From NCBI GenBank assembly GCA_043812755.1, contig JBDRLV010000060.1, positions 1 through 58,733 of the forward strand: 58,733 nucleotides of DNA, given 5' to 3'. The stretch is from JBDRLV01 sp043812755. Lineage in GTDB: Bacteria > Patescibacteriota > Patescibacteriia > UBA9934 > GWF2-40-263. Below the pieces are notes generated by a model that was given only the letters and a program-made list of their open reading frames with translations, did not search any database and was not told the origin of the DNA. The position numbers and the translations under genes were made by a program. Below are positions 40,850-49,650 of the stretch, piece by piece (position 1 is the stretch's first letter; the number at the start of each line of letters is the position of its first letter).

Positions 40850-40879
40850 AAAAAACGGCTTAATAAAGCCGATTTTTTA
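40850..40879. terminator. bidirectional terminator
   Basis: Stem CGGCTT/AAGCCG with loop AATA, A-run before and T-run after, between the DUF167 gene and convergent yidD. Confidence 0.8.
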
Positions 40880-40900
40880 ATTCAATTTGGCGAAAGGATC

Positions 40901-41149
40901 TTAAATCACAGGATCTTCTCCACCTTTTGACAAAGGATTACATTTCAAAACACGCTTAAACGCAAGGAAACCACCTTTAAATACACCGTATTTTTCAATA
41001 CTTTGATAGGCATACACGGAACAGGTTGGATGGAATCTGCAATATCCGTAAGGAAAAAACCTTTTTGGCAACCCGTGATCAAAGGAAAGTGTTTTTTGAT
41101 AAATTTTAATCGCAAAAAGGGCTGAACGTTTTACCAAATATCGAATCAT
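40901..41149 (-). CDS. yidD: membrane protein insertion efficiency factor YidD
   Basis: An 82-residue protein with the YidD signature: amphipathic N-terminus (RSALFAIKIYQKTLS), then CRFHPTCSVYAYQSIEKYG and a C-terminal KCNPLSKGGEDPV. It helps YidC insert membrane proteins. It overlaps rnpA by 4 bp in the usual rpmH-rnpA-yidD order. yidC does not follow directly: the next gene is on the other strand. Confidence 0.96.
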   Translation of the reverse strand: MIRYLVKRSALFAIKIYQKTLSFDHGLPKRFFPYGYCRFHPTCSVYAYQSIEKYGVFKGGFLAFKRVLKCNPLSKGGEDPVI

Positions 41150-41487
41150 ACTAGCAATTTAGCTTTCTTTAGCACAGATAACACATGATCTTGTATTTCT
41201 GAAAATTTTCTCCCAACAGCTTTTTTTTGAATAATCATCGCAATATCATAACCTCCGACTATTTCTTGCACATGTGGGTGTATTGCCTCTCTAACCTGTC
41301 TTTTTAGTTTATTGCGAATAACTGCGCTTTTAGATACTTTTGTCCCCACAATAACTGCAAATCTTGAGGTTGAAATATTGTTCTTTTTCATTCTAAGCGC
41401 ACAGTAAACATCAAAAACACTCTTTCCTTTATCAAAGAGTGTTTTTATGTCTTTATCATTTCTTAGTCTAAATTCTTTTTGAAGCAC
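41146..41487 (-). CDS. rnpA: ribonuclease P protein component
   Basis: A 113-residue basic protein that assists RNase P RNA in 5' tRNA maturation. It begins LQKEFRLRNDKDIKTLFDKG and has the conserved RNR-type helix SKSAVIRNKLKRQVREA. It lies between rpmH (10 bp) and yidD (overlap) in an operon reading away from dnaA. Confidence 0.96.
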   Translation of the reverse strand: MLQKEFRLRNDKDIKTLFDKGKSVFDVYCALRMKKNNISTSRFAVIVGTKVSKSAVIRNKLKRQVREAIHPHVQEIVGGYDIAMIIQKKAVGRKFSEIQDHVLSVLKKAKLLV

Positions 41488-41496
41488 AATTAAAAA

Positions 41497-41649
41497 CTAC
41501 TTATTGTTTGTTTTAACAGCCACTCTCTTGCGACCCTTTGTGCGTCGGCGTTTAAGTACATCTTCCCCAGATTTTGTCTTCATTCTTGCTCTAAATCCAT
41601 GCACCTTTGCGTATTTTCGCCTTTTTGGTTGGTATGTTCTTTTTGGCAT
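41497..41649 (-). CDS. rpmH: 50S ribosomal protein L34
   Basis: A 50-residue very basic protein starting MPKRTYQPKRRKYAKVHGFR, the L34 signature, followed by ARMKT and LKRRRTKGRKR. The C-terminus is a few residues longer than the usual 44-46. It is divergent from dnaA across the 158-bp DnaA-box region. Confidence 0.97.
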   Translation of the reverse strand: MPKRTYQPKRRKYAKVHGFRARMKTKSGEDVLKRRRTKGRKRVAVKTNNK

Positions 41650-41700
41650 ATCTTATTTTTATTAGTCTATCATATACAGTTGTTTTGAGATACTAACATA

Positions 41701-41759
41701 CTTTCCACAATCTATCAACCTTCGTCCACAGCCACTAGCACTTGCCCACATGTGGATAA
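41701..41759. promoter_or_regulatory. DnaA-box cluster upstream of dnaA
   Basis: Box-like sequences CTTTCCACA (41701), TCGTCCACA (41722) and TTGCCCACA (41742), plus exact TGTGGATAA (41751-41759) in the rpmH-dnaA gap. It is either the upstream half of a bipartite origin or a DnaA autoregulatory site. Confidence 0.65.
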
Positions 41760-41807
41760 ATGGTTTAAACTAATCAAAAATAAATAAAAATCACAAAATA
41801 CAATATT

Positions 41808-43214
41808 ATGAACACTGACGAACTGTGGCAATCAGTCTTGGGCGAGCTTGAGCTCAACCTTAGCAAAGCCAATTTTACTACATGGTTTAAAAACACGTTT
41901 ATTTCGTCACACTCTCAAGAAGAGATCATTATTGGTGTTCCAAACATGTTTACACAAGCATGGCTTGAAAAAAAGTACCATAAGCAGATTATTCAATCTT
42001 TACAAAATTTAACAAGCAGTAATTTAAAGAGAGTTAATTATAATGTTGAGGTTAAACAAGGCACAGCTCAAGAAATTCAAAATTTTGATTCACAACCCGC
42101 AATTCAACAACAGGAAGAAACACACTCATATGACCAGCAAGACTACCCTGCCCCTCAAAGATATCAGCAACAGGCAGTGTCCTCTAACAACCTCTCATTA
42201 AATGTTAAGTATAATTTTTCAAGCTTTGTTGTTGGTAAGCAAAATGAACTTGCTCACGCTGCTGCGCAAGCAGTAAGCAACCAACCAGGTGGCGTCTATA
42301 ATCCACTATTTATTTATGGTGGTGTGGGTCTTGGAAAAACTCATCTGCTCCAGGCAATAGGAAATGAGCTGATTGTAAAACAACCAAGAATCAATATTTT
42401 ATACGTAACTTGTGAAAAATTCACAAATGATTTTATAAATGCAGTACGTAGCGGGCATGCTCGTGATTTTAAAGACAGATATCGCAATGTTGATATTCTC
42501 TTGGTTGATGATATTCAGTTTATTACTGGTAAAGAGGGAACACAAGAAGAGTTTTTTCATACTTTTAACCAACTACACCAAAACAACAAACAAATCGTTA
42601 TCTCCTCAGATAGGCCCCCTAAAGCAATCCCTGCTCTTGAAAATAGACTTGTATCAAGGTTCGAGTGCGGAATGCTCGCAGACGTTGGTAGCCCAGACTT
42701 TGAAACACGTGTTGCCATTTTAGATATGAAATGCAAAGAAAAATCGTATCAACTGTCGCGGGACATACTACACCACACAGCAACTGTGGTCCAACAAAAT
42801 GTAAGAGAGCTTGAGGGCGCCCTTAATAAAATTATTGCTTTCCACCAATTTAAAAATATACGGCCTGATATTGATTCTGTTAAACCAATACTTGCCAGTT
42901 TTCAACATTCTGCAATAAGGAAAAATGTCACACCAAAACAACTCCTACAAACTGTTGCAACATACTTTGATATTCAGATGCATGATCTAGTTGGAAAAAG
43001 CAGAGAGAAAAGACTGGCTTTCCCAAGACAAATTGTAATGTACTTAATGCGAGAAGAAATGAAATCCAGTTTCCCTTCAATAGGCACAGAAATTGGTGGC
43101 CGAGACCATACAACTGCAATGCATGCGTATGATAAAATCTCAACCTGTCTTGAAGAGAACGAAACACTCCAACATGACATTGAGCTTATAAAACAAAGGA
43201 TGTATACAATGTAA
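41808..43214 (+). CDS. dnaA: chromosomal replication initiator DnaA
   Basis: A 468-residue AAA+ protein with all domains: domain I (1-80, LWQSVLGELELNLSKANFTTW), Gln-rich linker II (about 85-135), domain III with Walker A GGVGLGKTHLLQA at about 170 and Walker B ILLVDDIQFI at about 230, and domain IV with the signature IGGRDHTTAMHAYDKI at about 430. It opens the origin by binding TTATCCACA boxes found on both sides of the gene. It starts aatattATG without Shine-Dalgarno. Confidence 0.98.
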   Translation: MNTDELWQSVLGELELNLSKANFTTWFKNTFISSHSQEEIIIGVPNMFTQAWLEKKYHKQIIQSLQNLTSSNLKRVNYNVEVKQGTAQEIQNFDSQPAIQQQEETHSYDQQDYPAPQRYQQQAVSSNNLSLNVKYNFSSFVVGKQNELAHAAAQAVSNQPGGVYNPLFIYGGVGLGKTHLLQAIGNELIVKQPRINILYVTCEKFTNDFINAVRSGHARDFKDRYRNVDILLVDDIQFITGKEGTQEEFFHTFNQLHQNNKQIVISSDRPPKAIPALENRLVSRFECGMLADVGSPDFETRVAILDMKCKEKSYQLSRDILHHTATVVQQNVRELEGALNKIIAFHQFKNIRPDIDSVKPILASFQHSAIRKNVTPKQLLQTVATYFDIQMHDLVGKSREKRLAFPRQIVMYLMREEMKSSFPSIGTEIGGRDHTTAMHAYDKISTCLEENETLQHDIELIKQRMYTM

Positions 43215-43545
43215 ATACTTCTTTCCACAGGTTGCTTCACAAACTATTCACACCCAACCCACATGTTTATAAACCCTGTGAAACCTGCCCACATGTATGT
43301 GTACTTAGTGCTTGAATACTTGTGATAAACTTACACCCACAAAACCACACATAAACTTATCCGAATTAAACCCGAAATCTCCAACACAAATTAACCACAA
43401 AAAAAATTAGTTTTCACTGCTCAACAAACAAACAAAAACTAGTTTTCCACTTCATCCACACCCCCTATTACTATTACTATTTAAATATACTTAAATCTAA
43501 CTATAACAATAACTAACTTGATACTTTAGATTCTGAAAACAAATT
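43215..43545. other. oriC: probable chromosomal origin (oriC), dnaA-dnaN gap
   Basis: A 331-bp AT-rich gap with no gene. DnaA-box-like sites: CTTTCCACA (43221), CTATTCACA (43244), TTATCC near 43359, and TCATCCACA (43452-43460). The last is followed by CCCC and the tract CTATTACTATTACTAT (43465-43480), then AT-rich DNA. This box / GC spacer / trinucleotide / AT order matches the unwinding element with DnaA-trios described in Bacillus subtilis. Function is inferred. Confidence 0.75.
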
Positions 43546-44685
43546 ATGAAACTCTCATGTACAAAAGATAATCTTTATAGAGTGTTATCAATAACAAGTC
43601 ATTTAACAAATAAAAATGTTAATTTACCTGTATTGCAAAATGTTTTGATTAAAACCAGTGGTGGAAATATAAAATTAACAACAACAAACCTTGAAATAGC
43701 TATCAACTGTGCGGTTAGAGGAAAAGTTGATGAAGAAGGAGAAACAACAATTCCTTCAAAGTTATTTTTTGATTTTGTGTCTTTATTACCAAACGAAAAT
43801 GTTGTGATGGAAACGCAAGGAGACAATTTAAATATTGTGTGTGGTAATCATAAAACAAAAATAAATGGATTAGCTGCTTCAGAGTTCCCACTTGTTCCAT
43901 CAGTTCAAGGTAGTTGGTCCTGCAGGGTACCCTCTGAGGCTCTACGTAATGCCCTTGGGCGTGTTTTGTTCTCAGTTGCGACCAATGAGTCAAGGCCAGA
44001 GCTCACAGGTGTTTGCACGCAATTTTCAAGTTCAGAAAAAGGTACAGTTTTAACTCTTGCTGCAACAGATTCCTATAGGCTTGCTGAGGCAAAAATTTTA
44101 CTTGATCAAGAGCCCCAAGGTGAGAGTAAAGACCTCATTATTCCAGCAAGAACCCTTTCTGAAGTAAATAGAATTTTATCTGTTTTTAAAGATGATGTTG
44201 ATGCTCCAGCAGAAATTGTTTTGCAGGTTTCTGAAAATCAAGTTGTGTTCTCTTTTGGAACAGTTGAAATAATTTCACGAACCATAGAGGGTACTTATCC
44301 AGACTATAAACAAATTATTCCAAAAGAATTTCAGACAAAAGCAATATTAGATAAAGAAGATTTTGTAAAGTCAGTAAAGGCAGCGAGCTTGTTTTCAAAG
44401 TCAGGGCTTTTTGATGTGTCCTTGAATTTTAATGCACAGGGTAACAATCTGTCTGTTAAAGCACTGGACACAGTTAGGGGCGAAAACACAGCTGTCTGTA
44501 GCGCTGATACTACAGGGCTGGATAACTCAGTTACTGTTAATTATAGATATTTGCTTGATGGCTTGGGGTCAATTGAAGGAGATCAGGTAATGTTCCAAAT
44601 GATTGATGCTTCAAACCCCTGTATGCTCACTTCAAAGGATGAAACAAAAGGGTACTTGTACATTATCATGCCGATAAAACAATAA
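43546..44685 (+). CDS. dnaN: DNA polymerase III beta sliding clamp
   Basis: A 379-residue protein of normal length with three clamp domains. Family features include NLPVLQNVLIKTSGGNIKLT, LRNALGRVLFSVATNESRPE and the C-terminal YIIMPIKQ (Met-Pro-Ile near the end). It tethers polymerase to DNA as a dimer ring. It follows the origin and starts caaattATG. Confidence 0.98.
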   Translation: MKLSCTKDNLYRVLSITSHLTNKNVNLPVLQNVLIKTSGGNIKLTTTNLEIAINCAVRGKVDEEGETTIPSKLFFDFVSLLPNENVVMETQGDNLNIVCGNHKTKINGLAASEFPLVPSVQGSWSCRVPSEALRNALGRVLFSVATNESRPELTGVCTQFSSSEKGTVLTLAATDSYRLAEAKILLDQEPQGESKDLIIPARTLSEVNRILSVFKDDVDAPAEIVLQVSENQVVFSFGTVEIISRTIEGTYPDYKQIIPKEFQTKAILDKEDFVKSVKAASLFSKSGLFDVSLNFNAQGNNLSVKALDTVRGENTAVCSADTTGLDNSVTVNYRYLLDGLGSIEGDQVMFQMIDASNPCMLTSKDETKGYLYIIMPIKQ

Positions 44686-44701
44686 TTAGGTAACAAAAAC
44701 A

Positions 44702-44727
44702 AAACAGCCTCACAACAGGCTGTTTTT
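44702..44727 (+). terminator. terminator after dnaN
   Basis: Stem AACAGCCT/AGGCTGTT with loop CACAAC, then TTT. Confidence 0.8.
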
Positions 44728-44728
44728 G

Positions 44729-44771
44729 AGATTCCCGGTATTGACTGAATGTTCAAAAATACCGGGAATCT
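44729..44771. repeat. 43-bp dispersed palindrome, copy 2
   Basis: Perfect 14-bp arms AGATTCCCGGTATT and AATACCGGGAATCT around a centre containing CTGAATG. It is homologous, in inverse orientation, to 29596-29638. Confidence 0.85.
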
Positions 44772-44788
44772 ACCGAATCACATGAAGT

Positions 44789-47734
44789 CTAATTAGTCCC
44801 AGGCAACAGTGGTTCGTCTGTAGCATCTGTTGCCCCAGAGGAAGGGACAACATGCACAACAACCCCTACTGTTTTTAATGTCTCGCTCCCATCGCGTGGT
44901 GTTGCGTCTGCCCATAGCGTCCAGTCACCATCTTCAGGAAGTATCCAATCAAAGGTGATAAAAGGTGAGTCAGGATTTGATTTTGATTCAATGAGTTGTC
45001 GCGAACCAGGCCCAATTGGTTGAGAGTACAATCTAACAAGCCTATACAGCTCAGGATTTTTTAATGAAACAACTGCATTAAATACTTCTACTGTTCTTTC
45101 AATTGTTTGTCCATTTTTAGGGTCAAAGATTTCTAAGGTTCCAGAAACAGCATCAATGTTTATCCGTACTCCAACAGTATCACTTGAGCTGTTTTCAACA
45201 TCATCATAGGCAACAGCCTTGAGTGTGTGGAAACCACGCGCAATTGTATTTGGTATAGTTGTGTTTATTGAAAATGGGGCATTGTTGTCTGATCCTAAAA
45301 AGTATCCATCAATATAAAACTCAACGCGTGTTACACCGCGAGCAGAGCCAGCGTTAACACTGAAGTTTAAATTGCGATCGTTAAAATCAGTGTTGCCTAA
45401 TGGCTCTTCAATACTAATACTTGGGAAGTTTCTTGGTACATGAATATCATCTTGTTCAGTTGGTGGGTCTTGTTGAATTATTTTTATTCCTTTTTCTGTT
45501 TCTTGACGAACTATCCATTCTTGAATTGCATTTTCCCAAGGCTCGTAATATGGGTCATCCTCTGGGTGCGTTGGAATGCCACCTGTTGGGTCATCTTTAT
45601 AAACATAATGTAGGATTGAGTGATACTCTGCAAATAGTGCTTCTTGTCGCAATGCAGGAGGAGTGTATTCTGTTGCAATTTTTCCCGAAATTTTATCAAT
45701 GATGACACTCTTACTGTTTAGGCGACCATCAAGAACTTGTTTGCCAGTTGTTGGAATTTCAGGAGCTTGAAAATTTTCAAGTGGTTTATCTTGAAACGCT
45801 CGTTTCATAAACGATTGCCAAATTGGAGCTGCTACAGCAGAACCACCTGCACCACGCTTCATGGCTGAGTTGTCATTATTGCCTCCCCACACCCCTGTTG
45901 CAAGAGAAGGTGTGTACCCAATTGTCCATGCATCGCGATAATCATTTGTTGTTCCTGTTTTTGCTGCAACTGGTCTTTCGCCAAGTTGTAAAGCACTGTT
46001 TTGCCCAAACACAAACGCGCGCGCTTCATTATCAGAAAGCACATTACTTGTTGTCCGAGCAATATTTTGTTCAATAACTTTTTTGCCTTTTTCTTCTTTC
46101 CACTCCTCAAGTATATTTCCTTCAGGTCCTTCAACTTTAAGAATTGAGACAGGGTCAAAATGTACACCTTCATTTGCAAAGGTTGCATAAGCATTTGTGT
46201 GTTCAAGAAGTTTCACCTCACCACCACCAAGAACCATTGAAAGGCCGAACTGTGAATGATCGTCAAACGATGAGTATCCAAGACTCGATGCAAAATCAAG
46301 AGCGTTTTCAACTCCAACTAGATACACCATTTTGACAGCAGGGATATTAAGCGAACCTTGAATTGCTGTCCTTATTCGCACAGGGTCACGTTCACCCAAG
46401 TCATAGTTATTTGGCTCATAATCGCCCATAACTGTTGGGAAAGTTGTTTTAACATCCCATAAAACAGTGTTTGGTGTGTAGCCCATTTCAAATGCTTTTG
46501 TGTATACAATTGGTTTGAAACTTGATCCAGGTTGGCGCAGGCGTGTTGTAATGTTAACTTGTCCGTCAATGTCAGTATCAAAGAAATCTTTTGATCCAAC
46601 CATGGCAAGTATATGACCATTTTTTGGATCAATCGCAACAAGCGATGCATTTGTAAAACCAAGCCTTTCTCCGTTTTCTTCAACACCACGCGCGACTTCT
46701 TCATCTGCAATTGTTTGCAAATCAAAATCTATTGTAGTTGTAACCTTAAGCCCACCTTCTTCAACCAAGCGTTGGCCATATTCTTCGGTTAACATCTCTT
46801 TTATCATTAACACAAAATGAGGTGCTTTGATATTGCTCAATTTTGTTTCAATAGGAGTGAATTCATTTTTAGCTTCCTCTGCTTTTTCTTGTGAAATAAA
46901 TCCAAGTTCAGCCATACTTGAAAGAATCCAATCGCGCCTTGTTTTTAAACTATCAGGATTATTTAAATATCTTGTTGGAGATTGAGGAAGTGCAGCAAGC
47001 GTTGCTGCCTCTGCTAATGAAAGTTCGTGCACAGGTTTATTAAAGAGGTTTAGTGATGCAGCCTGAATACCATAGTATGTTGAGCCGTATGGAATTTCAT
47101 TAAAGTAAATCTGCATTATTTCGTCTTTGCTGTAACGCCGTTCAAGCTCAAGGGAGAGGATTAATTCTTTTGCTTTTCTGGTGTAGGTTTTTTCTGTTGA
47201 AAGGATGGCGTTTTTTACAAGTTGTTGAGTAAGAGTTGAACCACCAACACGCTTGCCTTGTAGATTTTGAAGAATGGCGCGAGCAAAACCTTTAAAATCA
47301 AAACCATGATGATCGCAGAATTTTCTGTCTTCAGCTGCAATGGTTGCTTGGATTGCATAAAGAGGGATTCCACTTTCTTGGTCTGTTTCAAGTTTTGTTT
47401 GTGGGTCGCAGAAACCACGCTGAATTTTTACAAGAGTTCTGTTTTCATCTCCAAATATTTCATAAAGTATTTTTTCACCTGTGCGATCGTAAATTTTTGT
47501 TGTCTGTCGAATTGTCCTTTGAGTAAGTGTATTTGGGTCAGGAAGATCACGGCTAACAAAAGCAAAGACAGCCAGAATAAAAATAGAACCCAATATACCA
47601 AGCAAAATTAAAAGCAAAATACCATTCTTTAGTAGTGATTTACCAATTTTTATCTTCCTTTTTCTGGTTTTTGTTTTGTGCGAAAATTGGTTGTTTTTCC
47701 AGCCGTGTGTTCGGCCATATTCTTTGTATGCCAT
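44789..47734 (-). CDS. bifunctional penicillin-binding protein 1A
   Basis: About 981 residues from Met 47734 (an in-frame Met lies at 47752). Cytoplasmic basic start, TM at about 38-60, GT51 glycosyltransferase (TIAAEDRKFCDHHGFD, GGSTLTQQLVKN), then transpeptidase with SxxK PGSSFKP (about 402), SxN GSLNIP (about 460) and AAKTGTT (about 591). The C-terminal 300 residues hold a linker and Ig-like strands (RNLNFSVNAGSARGVTRVEF). It polymerises and cross-links peptidoglycan outside the membrane. The C-terminal Big-like extension may bind cell-wall partners. It is convergent with dnaN. Confidence 0.95.
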   Translation of the reverse strand: MAYKEYGRTHGWKNNQFSHKTKTRKRKIKIGKSLLKNGILLLILLGILGSIFILAVFAFVSRDLPDPNTLTQRTIRQTTKIYDRTGEKILYEIFGDENRTLVKIQRGFCDPQTKLETDQESGIPLYAIQATIAAEDRKFCDHHGFDFKGFARAILQNLQGKRVGGSTLTQQLVKNAILSTEKTYTRKAKELILSLELERRYSKDEIMQIYFNEIPYGSTYYGIQAASLNLFNKPVHELSLAEAATLAALPQSPTRYLNNPDSLKTRRDWILSSMAELGFISQEKAEEAKNEFTPIETKLSNIKAPHFVLMIKEMLTEEYGQRLVEEGGLKVTTTIDFDLQTIADEEVARGVEENGERLGFTNASLVAIDPKNGHILAMVGSKDFFDTDIDGQVNITTRLRQPGSSFKPIVYTKAFEMGYTPNTVLWDVKTTFPTVMGDYEPNNYDLGERDPVRIRTAIQGSLNIPAVKMVYLVGVENALDFASSLGYSSFDDHSQFGLSMVLGGGEVKLLEHTNAYATFANEGVHFDPVSILKVEGPEGNILEEWKEEKGKKVIEQNIARTTSNVLSDNEARAFVFGQNSALQLGERPVAAKTGTTNDYRDAWTIGYTPSLATGVWGGNNDNSAMKRGAGGSAVAAPIWQSFMKRAFQDKPLENFQAPEIPTTGKQVLDGRLNSKSVIIDKISGKIATEYTPPALRQEALFAEYHSILHYVYKDDPTGGIPTHPEDDPYYEPWENAIQEWIVRQETEKGIKIIQQDPPTEQDDIHVPRNFPSISIEEPLGNTDFNDRNLNFSVNAGSARGVTRVEFYIDGYFLGSDNNAPFSINTTIPNTIARGFHTLKAVAYDDVENSSSDTVGVRINIDAVSGTLEIFDPKNGQTIERTVEVFNAVVSLKNPELYRLVRLYSQPIGPGSRQLIESKSNPDSPFITFDWILPEDGDWTLWADATPRDGSETLKTVGVVVHVVPSSGATDATDEPLLPGTN

Positions 47735-47850
47735 AATGTTGTGTTTATACAATATTATCAGATTTTTGCGATTTCGTCTTGAGAATAAAAAAACTAACTT
47801 TTTTTAAGACCTTGATTCCCTGCTTTGTTTTTGTTACCATTGCTCCACGT

Positions 47851-47927
47851 GGCCACGTGGCGAAGTTGGTTAACGCGGCGGTCTGCAAAACCGCTATTCG
47901 CCGGTTCAAACCCGGCCGTGGCCTCCA
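47851..47927 (+). tRNA. tRNA-Cys (anticodon GCA)
   Basis: Acceptor GGCCACG/CGTGGCC, anticodon stem GCGGT/ACCGC with loop CTGCAAA (GCA), T arm around GGTTCAAAC. CCA is encoded at 47925-47927. Confidence 0.95.
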
Positions 47928-47933
47928 AATGGG

Positions 47934-47988
47934 GTCAGGTCTGGATAGTGGATATTTAGTATATATATCCACTATCCAGACCTGACCC
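47934..47988. repeat. large palindrome after tRNA-Cys (REP-like)
   Basis: About 24-bp arms beginning GGGGTCAGGTCTGG and ending CCAGACCTGACCCC, around a short AT-rich centre near 47959-47966. The GGGGTCAGGTCT terminus resembles sequences I associate with REP/RAYT elements; no transposase is present here. Confidence 0.8.
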
Positions 47989-48041
47989 CCTATTTCCTTG
48001 TACTTTAACGGGATGCATCTGTTTAATTAACAGATTTTATT

Positions 48042-49130
48042 ATGAAAAAAATCAACGTCGGAATATTGTTTGGTGGTAAGTCTGCCGAACATGAGGTTTC
48101 TCTTCAGTCTGCCAAGAATGTTTTTGAGGCAATAGATAAAGAGAAGTATAATCCAGTTCTTATTGGTATTGATAAGACTGGCAAGTGGTTGCTAAGTGAC
48201 AAATCAAACTTTTTGTTAAATGAAAACAATCCCAAATTGATTAAGTTAAATCAAGCCAGTGATTCAGTGGCTCTTGTTCCACAAAGTAGTGGTGAAATAT
48301 CAAACTTGTCTGCTGGTAGCAGTGGCGGAAGTCTTGATGTAGTATTTCCTATTTTGCATGGCCCATTTGGTGAAGATGGTACAGTTCAGGGATTATTAAA
48401 ACTTGCCAACATTCCTTTTGTTGGAGCTGGTGTTCTGGGTTCAGCTGTTGGGATGGACAAAGATACAATGAAGCGCCTATTGCGCGATGCAGGAATTCCA
48501 ATTGGGAAATTTATTGTGTTCAGACAAGGAGATGCCCCTAAGTATCAAGAAGTTGAAAGCGAAATTGGAGTTCCTTGTTTTGTTAAGCCATCCAATATGG
48601 GGTCATCAATAGGGATCAGTAAGGTAAGAAATGAAGATGAGTATAAAACAGCAATTAATGAAGCTTTTCAATTTGATACAAAGGTCATTGTAGAAGAATT
48701 TATAAAAGGCAGAGAAATAGAATGTTCTGTTTTGGGCAATGACAAACCAGAGGCTTCGGTTCCAGGGGAAGTCATAGCAAACCACGACTTTTATTCTTAT
48801 GATGCAAAGTACATTGATGAGAATGGTGCTCAGTTGATTATTCCTGCAGAGCTCTCAGACGAAACAAAAAAACAAGTTCAGGAACTTGCTGTAAAAACAT
48901 TTAAGGTTTTGTCTTGTGAGGGTTTGGCAAGAGTAGATTTTTTTCTTAAAGATAATGGTGATGTTTTAGTGAATGAAATTAACACTATTCCAGGGTTCAC
49001 GAAAATAAGCATGTATCCCAAAATGTGGGAAGCAAGCGGAATATCCTACACAAAATTAATTGATCGGCTTATTCAATTAGCAATTGAGCGGTTTGAAAAT
49101 GAAAAGAAAATAAAAATCAGCAAGGATTAG
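48042..49130 (+). CDS. ddl: D-alanine--D-alanine ligase
   Basis: A 362-residue ATP-grasp enzyme joining two D-Ala for peptidoglycan precursors. NVGILFGGKSAEHEVSL, HGPFGEDGTVQGLL, KPSNMGSSIGISKV and DFFLKDNGDVLVNEINT are the family blocks. Length is normal. It starts tttattATG. Functionally it pairs with the PBP1A gene upstream. Confidence 0.97.
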   Translation: MKKINVGILFGGKSAEHEVSLQSAKNVFEAIDKEKYNPVLIGIDKTGKWLLSDKSNFLLNENNPKLIKLNQASDSVALVPQSSGEISNLSAGSSGGSLDVVFPILHGPFGEDGTVQGLLKLANIPFVGAGVLGSAVGMDKDTMKRLLRDAGIPIGKFIVFRQGDAPKYQEVESEIGVPCFVKPSNMGSSIGISKVRNEDEYKTAINEAFQFDTKVIVEEFIKGREIECSVLGNDKPEASVPGEVIANHDFYSYDAKYIDENGAQLIIPAELSDETKKQVQELAVKTFKVLSCEGLARVDFFLKDNGDVLVNEINTIPGFTKISMYPKMWEASGISYTKLIDRLIQLAIERFENEKKIKISKD

Positions 49131-49137
49131 ATTGGAT

Positions 49138-49554
49138 TTACGATGCTTCTTCTTGAACATGCGCAACAAGATCGATTGGATCTTCGTTAACCAGATTTTT
49201 ACCAATATAGACAAAAACTTTTTTGAGCAGCTGTATGTGCAGGTGCTCTTTTAATTCTTCCATGCGTTCTTGAGGGCAAATGATTGCAAGGTAGTTAACG
49301 TGATTTTTTTCTGTGAGTGTTTGCAGTGCGGTTGAAAGAGAATCATAAAACTCAGCGCACTTTTTTTCTAAAGCCCGATCATCAAGATTTATGGTTGTGT
49401 GTTCTGATTCCTCAGTCTCTTTTTTCTTTTCAGGAAGTTCGGCAACGAGCTCTATAGTGCGATCTTCAGCCTTATAAATCATTGCCCGCACATTGTCGGT
49501 TGTTGCAATAAATGCTGGATATGGGAAAGCTTGGAGGTTATTTGGAATTTGCAT
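49138..49554 (-). CDS. eRF1-like / host-attachment-like domain protein
   Basis: About 138 residues from Met 49554. N-terminal FIATTDNVRAMIYKAEDRTIELV and C-terminal VNYLAIICPQERMEELKEHL resemble the bacterial release-factor-1-like (baeRF / host attachment) fold. This is a weak, remembered similarity. It is a soluble protein with an acidic middle. Convergent with ddl, 8 bp apart. Confidence 0.5.
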   Translation of the reverse strand: MQIPNNLQAFPYPAFIATTDNVRAMIYKAEDRTIELVAELPEKKKETEESEHTTINLDDRALEKKCAEFYDSLSTALQTLTEKNHVNYLAIICPQERMEELKEHLHIQLLKKVFVYIGKNLVNEDPIDLVAHVQEEAS

Positions 49555-49650
49555 ATTGGCTATATTATAACATATGGTGGTTGACACGCAGTTGAAGTTA
49601 TGGTAGGTTTCTTTCTTGTTTTATTGGTCTTTTAAAAAAAGGAGGCCGTT

